From: Shewanella amazonensis SB2B
GTDB taxonomy: Bacteria; Pseudomonadota; Gammaproteobacteria; Enterobacterales; Shewanellaceae
Assembly: GCF_000015245.1 (NCBI RefSeq)
Contig: NC_008700.1
Span: 1,184,001-1,248,000, forward strand
Reading direction: 5' to 3'
DNA: 64,000 bases
The notes under the pieces are model-generated. The model saw only the letters and a program-made list of their open reading frames with translations, searched no databases and was not told where the DNA came from. Position numbers and translations under genes: made by a program. Positions 1 to 6,308 of the stretch are shown here, one piece after another (position 1 is the first letter of the stretch; each line of letters begins with the position of its first letter).

Positions 1-2
1 AC

Positions 3-50
3 TGGTTGCTTGGTTTTGATATGACGGCGCTCAAAGACCCGGTTAACTGA
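3..50 (+). CDS. C-terminal fragment of an unidentified protein
   Basis: Only the last 15 codons and a TGA stop are inside the window. The readable end is WLLGFDMTALKDPVN. The other two forward frames are stopped within about 25 bases, and the reading stops just before the convergent PilZ gene, which suits a real gene end. The product cannot be identified from so little. Confidence 0.4.
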   Translation, partial: WLLGFDMTALKDPVN

Positions 51-59
51 GGGCGCAAT

Positions 60-2438
60 TTACTGACTGAGTGCGCTGAAACGCAGCACAACTTCGTCTG
101 TGACATCCAATAATTCACCTACACCGACAATGCGCCACAATTGCTCTTCAAGTTGCTTGGCCTTGTGCTGCGCGTGTATGTGTATGTATTCCAGCTCGCG
201 GCGAATACAGCTGTTGTCTGGTTTGCCTGTGGCACCGCGGTAAAGACGGATAGCCATAAACTTACCCACCTGATTACTCTGGTTGATAAAGTTCAGTTGC
301 GCCTCGACCGATGCCAGATCGTCTGAAGGGACAAACTTCAGCAGTATGCCGCCACGGGACTGACGTATGACCTGGACAAACAGCTCAACGTAGCTCATTT
401 CATCGTTAGGGCGCAGGGTTCGTATGGGGTCCAGTACAGCCTGTTTCAGTATGCCATTGCCAAGCAGAGGTGCCAGATTATAGTGCTGGGGCTCAGTGCT
501 CAGCGCGGCAAACATGTCGGTTATGTCATGGCCCTGCACGCTGGTACCGAGGAAGCTGACAACCTGAGTCTTGGCGGTTTTTTCGATAAAGAAAGGTACG
601 CCATACAGCTTTCGCATCACCAGATTTTTCAGACCGTCCGACAGCTCTTTAATGTCGCTGTTGTTTTCGCTCAGCTGGGTCAGCTTCTCCCGATTGTGGA
701 CAATCAGCTTGTTGAGAAACTCGACCCCGGGATGCACTTCATGGCCAATGATGGCGGCAAGGTGCAGTACCATGCCGTCCTTGCGTGATTTCACCAGGCG
801 ATAGGGCAGGTCGACCAAGCGACTTTTACCGGCAATCGCCTGCAGCTTTGGCAGCGACAGCGTCACCGGCTTACCTTCTTCAAAGGCTGCGGCCTTATCC
901 AATATCACCTGTAGTCCACGACTTGAAATGTCGTTACTCAGTCCCTGTACCTTCAAACCGCCCTGGTGAATTTCTGCCAGGGTTTTAAAGGCAAACCTGG
1001 CCTCCCGTCGCCGCTCGCTGAATTCCAGTGACACCTGTTTAATGCTGCTTTGAACAGCCTTCTTTTGACCATAGACTTTAAGCGCGTTGGCGTTGGCATT
1101 GTTATACCAGCCTTTATATTGCGATTTGGCCGGTTCGTGGGTCAGGTCCATCAACTGCAGCACGTGGCTGAAGCTGGCGAGCTGCTGCTCTGTCAGGGCG
1201 GAATAGTTTTCCGCGTCTCCGGGGATCACCGAACTTTTGTATCGCTTGCCGTGGTCTATGGTATCCAGGGTTAACTTAAACACCCGCCAACTGGGTTTAC
1301 CTGCACCGAAACCGAAAAAGAGCTCCCGCTCTTTACGGTGTTTGAGCTCCGCGAGGGTAGCTGAATAGAAAAACAGTTTGCCGTTGGCATTATGGGTGAA
1401 GCAAAAAAAGGTGCGGTGATCGGCGTCTTCGGGATAACGAAGTGCCATGCCCATTCGGCCTTGGGTCAACATGCCTTCCAATTGGCTGATGTCGTTCTCA
1501 TCCTGGAAATAATGCAAAATTGCCTGATTATCAGGACTTAACAATAAATGGCTTAACCTGGGTTTATCGCCCCGGTTGTCCAGAAACAGCGGTAAATGTG
1601 GTAAATGAGGCAGGTAATGGCGCTCAAACCCAAGACCTGTGGCCGTGACCAGCACGTCGTTGATATCAACCTTGTAGCGAAACTTATAGCCACGAATGAG
1701 ATTGGCGAGCATCTCTGACAGGCCTTCAGAGCCGCCAAGTCGCTTGAGTCGCATCCAGGTAAATTCGCCATTGCCTTCGGCACTGACTATCTGATATTCC
1801 ACCCCATGCTGCAGATCTTCGTAATAAAACTCCTGGCTGAGCTCAACCAGTTTTACCTTTAAAGGTATGTCGAGGGAAAACGGGTGTCTCGACGGCAATC
1901 GTATGCGGGCACCACCCACCGACAGATCGGCTGTGATCCCGGGGATTTCACCTCGCCCCGGCTGGGACACCAGAATTTTCATGCTGTAATTCATCCGCTC
2001 TTCGGTGCGGCTGAAATAGTTGCCAAGCACTATGCCCGGCACAGTAAATGGCTGAGATTCTGCAGGGGAAACGGCTGAGGGATTTCCCTGGGATTTTTGC
2101 CGGCGTTTACGATGGGCGTTCATCACCTCTTCATACACGCCAAGGGTGTATTTGCCCTGATACAGGGCCAGCGCCTGCTGGAAAATCTGTTTGGCTGGCT
2201 GGTCGAGGAAATGGGTTTGACGCCCCGCACGCAGCTCTTCACAGGGCAATTCAGATTTGTCACGCAAATCAATCAGACGGGTGCACTCTGAGCCGAGGCG
2301 ATTTAATTCCATTTTCAGCAAAAAGCGGGTCGAGTTGGACTCTCCCGCAGTCAACTGCTCGAACACCTGCGGGAAGTTGGGTTCCAACATCAGGGGTTTG
2401 AGCTGTTCTATCAGTGCTGAATGTTCGGTCAGGCTCAT
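60..2438 (-). CDS. large protein with two PilZ domains (probable c-di-GMP effector)
   Basis: About 792 residues and no signal peptide or membrane segment, so probably cytoplasmic. Counting from an upstream TTG 27 codons earlier (2519), a first PilZ-like module has a basic cluster at RTEERMNYSM (171-180) followed by DLSVGG (198-203). A second module in the middle of the protein has ERRREARFAF followed by NDISSRGL. The RxxxR and D/NxSxxG pattern is the c-di-GMP binding signature of PilZ. The regions between and after the modules are unrecognised. The ATG at 2438 (MSLTEHSALIEQL) is preferred because it leaves about 100 bases for promoters before the divergent radA, while the TTG would leave only 23; neither start has a clear ribosome site. 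Family assignment is firm, partner and output are unknown. Confidence 0.8.
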   Translation of the reverse strand: MSLTEHSALIEQLKPLMLEPNFPQVFEQLTAGESNSTRFLLKMELNRLGSECTRLIDLRDKSELPCEELRAGRQTHFLDQPAKQIFQQALALYQGKYTLGVYEEVMNAHRKRRQKSQGNPSAVSPAESQPFTVPGIVLGNYFSRTEERMNYSMKILVSQPGRGEIPGITADLSVGGARIRLPSRHPFSLDIPLKVKLVELSQEFYYEDLQHGVEYQIVSAEGNGEFTWMRLKRLGGSEGLSEMLANLIRGYKFRYKVDINDVLVTATGLGFERHYLPHLPHLPLFLDNRGDKPRLSHLLLSPDNQAILHYFQDENDISQLEGMLTQGRMGMALRYPEDADHRTFFCFTHNANGKLFFYSATLAELKHRKERELFFGFGAGKPSWRVFKLTLDTIDHGKRYKSSVIPGDAENYSALTEQQLASFSHVLQLMDLTHEPAKSQYKGWYNNANANALKVYGQKKAVQSSIKQVSLEFSERRREARFAFKTLAEIHQGGLKVQGLSNDISSRGLQVILDKAAAFEEGKPVTLSLPKLQAIAGKSRLVDLPYRLVKSRKDGMVLHLAAIIGHEVHPGVEFLNKLIVHNREKLTQLSENNSDIKELSDGLKNLVMRKLYGVPFFIEKTAKTQVVSFLGTSVQGHDITDMFAALSTEPQHYNLAPLLGNGILKQAVLDPIRTLRPNDEMSYVELFVQVIRQSRGGILLKFVPSDDLASVEAQLNFINQSNQVGKFMAIRLYRGATGKPDNSCIRRELEYIHIHAQHKAKQLEEQLWRIVGVGELLDVTDEVVLRFSALSQ

Positions 2439-2542
2439 GGGTATTTGTCTTTTTGCCGTGCCATTGGAGAGAGGAATTGCTAGTCTATTATCGGCAGCTT
2501 TTCTGGGTTCTATACTCAATTTTATACAGAATTTAGGCAGTT

Positions 2543-3907
2543 ATGGCAAAAAATAAAACCGCGTACGTATGCAATGAGTGTGGTCAGGACTTTCCCCGCT
2601 GGCAAGGGCAGTGCAGCGCTTGCCTGGAGTGGAACTCCATCACCGAAGTGAGACTGGGCGCCGCCACTGTGGCACGCAGCGGACGTTTCAGCGGATATGC
2701 TGGTGCCGGGGTATCTGAGGTCAAAACTCTCGACCAAATTGATTTGAATGAGCTGCCCCGAATCCCAAGCTCCTTTACCGAGTTTGACCGGGTTCTGGGC
2801 GGAGGCATAGTGCCCGGCAGCGCCATCCTGATTGGTGGTCATCCGGGAGCGGGTAAAAGTACGCTGTTATTGCAGACCCTGTGTCAGTTAGCGGAGGTCA
2901 TGCCGGCTCTCTATGTGACCGGCGAAGAGTCGCTGCAGCAGGTGGCCATGCGGGCTCATCGACTGGGGCTGCCTACTTCCAAATTAAAGATGCTCTCTGA
3001 AACCAGTGTCGAAACCCTCTGTGACATTGCCCTGAAAGAACAGCCCAAGCTGATAGTGGTGGACTCCATTCAGGTGATGCACATGAGTGATGTGCAGTCC
3101 TCCCCCGGCAGTGTGGCACAGGTGCGTGAATCAGCGTCATTCCTTACCCGGTTTGCCAAGCAAAACGGTATCGCCGTGATCATGGTCGGTCACGTCACCA
3201 AAGACGGCAGTCTCGCTGGCCCCAAGGTGCTTGAGCACTGTATCGACTGCTCTGTGATGTTTGAAGGCGACTCCGACAGCCGTTATCGCACCCTCCGTTC
3301 CCATAAAAACCGTTTTGGTGCCATCAATGAGCTTGGCGTCTTTGCCATGACTGAGCGGGGCCTCAAAGAGGTGGCCAACCCGTCGGCAATTTTCCTCTCC
3401 CGTGGAGAAGAGGCTTCCAGTGGCTCCCTGGTGATGGTGGTCTGGGAAGGTACCCGGCCGCTGCTGGTGGAGCTGCAGGTGCTGGTGGATAACTCGGCGC
3501 TGTCCAATCCGCGGCGGGTGGCGGTGGGGATGGATGCCAACCGTCTGGCCATGTTACTGGCGGTGATGCATCGCCATGGCGGCCTGCAAATGTCGGATCA
3601 GGACGTGTTTGTGAACGTAGTGGGTGGGGTAAAGGTCACCGAAACCAGCGCCGACCTGACCTTATTGCTGGCCATGGTGTCCAGTTTCCGTGGCGAAGTC
3701 TTGCCAAGGGATCTGGTGGCCTTTGGTGAGGTGGGACTTTCGGGCGAAATTCGCCCCGTGCCCAACGGTCAGGAGCGATTGGTGGAAGCGGCCAAGCACG
3801 GCTTTAAACGGGCGATTGTGCCAAGAGCCAATATGCCGAAAAAGCCACCCGAAGGCATGGAAGTGATTGGCGTATCAAAGCTAGCTGAAGCCTTGGCAGC
3901 CCTTTAA
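2543..3907 (+). CDS. radA: DNA repair/recombination protein RadA (Sms)
   Basis: RadA is a RecA-like ATPase that drives branch migration of recombination intermediates in the cytoplasm. The 454-residue protein has the full family layout: an N-terminal four-cysteine zinc finger (CNEC at 10-13, CSAC at 24-27), Walker A GGHPGAGKST (98-107), the RadA-specific KNRFG motif within SHKNRFGAINELGVF, and a Lon-like C-terminal domain. Length is normal for the family. The ATG has an AGG a few bases upstream. It is divergent from the large PilZ gene and followed by a strong hairpin terminator. Confidence 0.97.
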   Translation: MAKNKTAYVCNECGQDFPRWQGQCSACLEWNSITEVRLGAATVARSGRFSGYAGAGVSEVKTLDQIDLNELPRIPSSFTEFDRVLGGGIVPGSAILIGGHPGAGKSTLLLQTLCQLAEVMPALYVTGEESLQQVAMRAHRLGLPTSKLKMLSETSVETLCDIALKEQPKLIVVDSIQVMHMSDVQSSPGSVAQVRESASFLTRFAKQNGIAVIMVGHVTKDGSLAGPKVLEHCIDCSVMFEGDSDSRYRTLRSHKNRFGAINELGVFAMTERGLKEVANPSAIFLSRGEEASSGSLVMVVWEGTRPLLVELQVLVDNSALSNPRRVAVGMDANRLAMLLAVMHRHGGLQMSDQDVFVNVVGGVKVTETSADLTLLLAMVSSFRGEVLPRDLVAFGEVGLSGEIRPVPNGQERLVEAAKHGFKRAIVPRANMPKKPPEGMEVIGVSKLAEALAAL

Positions 3908-3924
3908 ACAAAAGTGTCAATCAC

Positions 3925-3956
3925 ATGAAAAAGGGGACATCAGTCCCCTTTTTCAT
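3925..3956. terminator. bidirectional intrinsic terminator between radA and the small PilZ gene
   Basis: A 14-base perfect inverted repeat (ATGAAAAAGGGGAC at 3925-3938, loop ATCA, complement at 3943-3956) gives a G/C stem with a U tract in either direction. It ends radA on the plus strand. It also contains the last codons and stop (3940-3942) of the convergent PilZ gene. Confidence 0.85.
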
Positions 3957-4311
3957 GGCTCTCGATAAAGTGTTCCAGCTCTCGATTGAGCAGGGATGCA
4001 TCCCCCAGATTCAGCTCCACCATGCGCCTTAGGTGACTGATACTCTCCACGTCAATATGCTCGCATTTTAAGCCAATCATCCCGGGCTTTTGATGGGCAA
4101 TAAGGGTTTGCATCTGCACTTCCACATCTGATTCAGGCAGCGAAAATGCCAGTGAAAGGCTGTTACCCTCAGGGGAGAAATCGTTGGGAGACGCGACCAG
4201 AGCGCCATTGAGGCTCAAGTCCAGAATACGGGTTTCCCAGACCTGGGATTCGGTAAAAAGACGGGCCTTGGTATCAAACAGAATTCGGGAGAACTTACGC
4301 CTCTCGTCCAT
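3940..4311 (-). CDS. single-domain PilZ protein
   Basis: A 123-residue protein that is essentially one PilZ domain. RRKFSR at residues 4-9 supplies the basic RxxxR motif, and DLSLNG near residue 32 supplies the D/NxSxxG motif, so c-di-GMP binding is expected. There is no attached effector domain, so it probably acts through a partner protein. It is convergent with radA and shares its terminator hairpin; upstream is a 204-base gap facing torR. The target cannot be told from the sequence. Confidence 0.88.
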   Translation of the reverse strand: MDERRKFSRILFDTKARLFTESQVWETRILDLSLNGALVASPNDFSPEGNSLSLAFSLPESDVEVQMQTLIAHQKPGMIGLKCEHIDVESISHLRRMVELNLGDASLLNRELEHFIESHEKGD

Positions 4312-4371
4312 GGTGTGTCCTTTTGGCTGGCCGCTGAAACTTGTTTAAGCATAAAACATGCGGTACTTGCT

Positions 4372-4395
4372 GTAAAAGTGCAAGCCCACTTTTAC
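4372..4395. repeat. inverted repeat in the PilZ/torR divergent region
   Basis: GTAAAAGTG (4372-4380), a six-base spacer and CACTTTTAC (4387-4395) form a perfect 9-base inverted repeat. No T tract follows, and both flanking genes start outwards, so a terminator role is unlikely. It could be a regulator binding site. Confidence 0.55.
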
Positions 4396-4462
4396 GCATG
4401 ATATCCGTTATTTCAGCATTGGGGTTGCAAGCGGGATCTCAGTTCTTTCTCCCCGAATGTGA

Positions 4463-4483
4463 AATATGAAAAATTATGAATAT
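4463..4483 (-). promoter_or_regulatory. two tor-box-like decamers upstream of torR
   Basis: Read on the minus strand, ATATTCATAA (4483-4474) is followed directly by TTTTTCATAT (4473-4464). Both share the TTCATA core of the TorR decamer CTGTTCATAT and are spaced exactly one decamer apart. They lie 33-53 bases before the torR start, where autoregulation would act. Assignment is by pattern only. Confidence 0.5.
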
Positions 4484-4515
4484 ACTGGTGCCAATCACGT
4501 TCCCGGAGATACCCC

Positions 4516-5226
4516 ATGGCCTACACAGTTTTGGTCGTCGATGATGAGGCGGTTATTCGCACCCGCCTGAAAGGCTACTTCAGCAAGGAAGGCTATCGGG
4601 TGTTGGAGGCCGCCAATGGGGAAGAAATGTGGCAACAATTGGCGCTGGCCCATGTGGATTTGATTATGCTGGATATCAATCTGCCGGGAACCGATGGTCT
4701 TTCGCTGACCCGGGAGCTCAGAAGTCGCTCTGACGTGGGCATCATTCTGGTGAGTGGCCGGGATGAGACCGTCGATAGAATCGTTGGCCTTGAGATGGGG
4801 GCTGACGACTATGTCACCAAGCCCTTTGAGCTTAGAGAGCTGTTGGTGCGGGTAAAAAACCTGCTGTGGCGTATCTCCTTGGTGGAAAAGGCTAAACAGC
4901 AGGCTGTAGCCGCCATGGATGAGGGCGATGACAGAATCGAGTTCGACGACTATGTGCTTGAACTTGGCAGTCGCAAGTTGTCCCGGGGCGAGGCGGTTAT
5001 CAAGCTCACCAAGGCGGAATTCGAGCTGCTGGTGGCTTTTGCGTTGCACCCACGGCAGGTGCTGTCGCGGGAGCGTTTAATGCAGCAAACCAGCCATCGC
5101 AGTGAAGATGCCAACGACCGTACCATAGACGTGATTATCCGCCGCCTGCGCGGTAAGCTCAATCCAGAGCTGTTTGTGACAGTTCATGGCGAAGGATATC
5201 TCTTTGCTGCCAGCGTCAGGGATTAA
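4516..5226 (+). CDS. torR: TMAO two-component response regulator TorR
   Basis: An OmpR/PhoB-type regulator of 236 residues. The receiver domain (about 1-115) has the acidic pair VDD at 8-10, phosphoacceptor Asp53 in LDINLPG and the conserved lysine in VTKPFEL. A winged-helix DNA-binding domain follows (about 140-232, with RTIDVIIRRLRGKL). TorR activates the TMAO reductase operon after phosphorylation by TorS. The ATG is preceded by GGAG with good spacing. The torT and torS genes adjoin it, which makes TorR far more likely than another OmpR-family member. It overlaps the convergent torT stop by 11 bases. Confidence 0.93.
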   Translation: MAYTVLVVDDEAVIRTRLKGYFSKEGYRVLEAANGEEMWQQLALAHVDLIMLDINLPGTDGLSLTRELRSRSDVGIILVSGRDETVDRIVGLEMGADDYVTKPFELRELLVRVKNLLWRISLVEKAKQQAVAAMDEGDDRIEFDDYVLELGSRKLSRGEAVIKLTKAEFELLVAFALHPRQVLSRERLMQQTSHRSEDANDRTIDVIIRRLRGKLNPELFVTVHGEGYLFAASVRD

Positions 5227-6253
5227 AGCGATAAACAGGATAAAACTCGGCAGGGGGTAAGGATTCAATCAGCGCTGCGGCATCGCTGTTGTTGGCCGTT
5301 CTGACTACAATCGCCGGTCCTATATCACCAAAGGCAGTTTCGCCCTGCAATTGCCTTACCGCCAATTCCACTGCCACCATGCCCTGCAATACCACCTTGT
5401 CGTCACAGGCTGCAGCGATTTTGCCTCGCTGCAGTGCGCGGGCGATAGCCGGGGAGAAGTAACTCGCCCCCAGTACTATGGGATAGGATGGCGGGGTTTG
5501 GCCGAACTGATTGACCGCCACTTCAATGGCCACAGCGCTGCCCACAATGGCGTCAGGACGGCTCGATTCCAGCAGCTGTTGCAGCTGTTCCCGCTGCAAA
5601 TGGCGGTTGTTGTCGGCGTGGCGAATGGCACCAATACTGAGCTTGCTGCCGCTGAGGCTCTGCCCTATGCCCTGCTCAACAAGGTCAGTGCCACCCACAG
5701 ACTCGGGCCCGGCCAGCAGCGCCAGACTGGCCTCTGATGTGAACTGGCGTTTGATGGCATTGCCGATAAGGCTGCCCATTTGATACCAGTTCACCCCGAT
5801 ATGAGTGCCAACCCGGGGATCCTCCAGCTTGTTCACCAGCGCCAGTACAGGCTTATTAAGCCCGCCGGGCACGTCTTTGAGCAAATGCGGGGTTACGGCG
5901 CCCAGCAGCACAGCATCAAAATCGCCGCCTAAACAATGGGCCAACTGGGTCTGTTGGCGGTCGTGATTGGGGTAGCCGCCAGCCTCGAACATCTCAAAAC
6001 TGACGCCGAGCTTCTTTGCTTGAGCCGCGAGGCCATAGTTAATGCCAATCCAATAGGCATCCTTTAAGTGGGGTACCAGTACACACAGCTTCCAGGGCTT
6101 ATGTGCACGCTCAAGGGGCGTCAGCATGAGCGCCTTGCTTTGTTGCTCTATGGCGTTGAACGGCGTGCGCTGCTCAAGTTGCCATGGGGCGGCCTCGGCG
6201 GTAAAAAATCCCAGCGCTATCAAGAGTAAAAGGATTCTGGGGCTTATGTTCAC
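5216..6253 (-). CDS. torT: TMAO-binding periplasmic protein TorT
   Basis: A 345-residue periplasmic binding protein of the sugar-binding (LacI/ribose-binding) fold. The N-terminus is a clear signal peptide (hydrophobic run ILLLLIALGFF, probable cleavage after AEA near residue 22). TorT binds TMAO and signals to the sensor domain of TorS rather than feeding a transporter. The start is a GTG with GGA upstream. It is divergent from torS across 55 bases and convergent with torR, the arrangement expected for the Tor sensory module. The assignment rests on family features and very strong context. Confidence 0.9.
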   Translation of the reverse strand: MNISPRILLLLIALGFFTAEAAPWQLEQRTPFNAIEQQSKALMLTPLERAHKPWKLCVLVPHLKDAYWIGINYGLAAQAKKLGVSFEMFEAGGYPNHDRQQTQLAHCLGGDFDAVLLGAVTPHLLKDVPGGLNKPVLALVNKLEDPRVGTHIGVNWYQMGSLIGNAIKRQFTSEASLALLAGPESVGGTDLVEQGIGQSLSGSKLSIGAIRHADNNRHLQREQLQQLLESSRPDAIVGSAVAIEVAVNQFGQTPPSYPIVLGASYFSPAIARALQRGKIAAACDDKVVLQGMVAVELAVRQLQGETAFGDIGPAIVVRTANNSDAAALIESLPPAEFYPVYRFNP

Positions 6254-6308
6254 GGCAAGAGTTCCGTAAGATGATCACAGCCGAAGTGTACCAGCTATAG
6301 GTGAGCCT

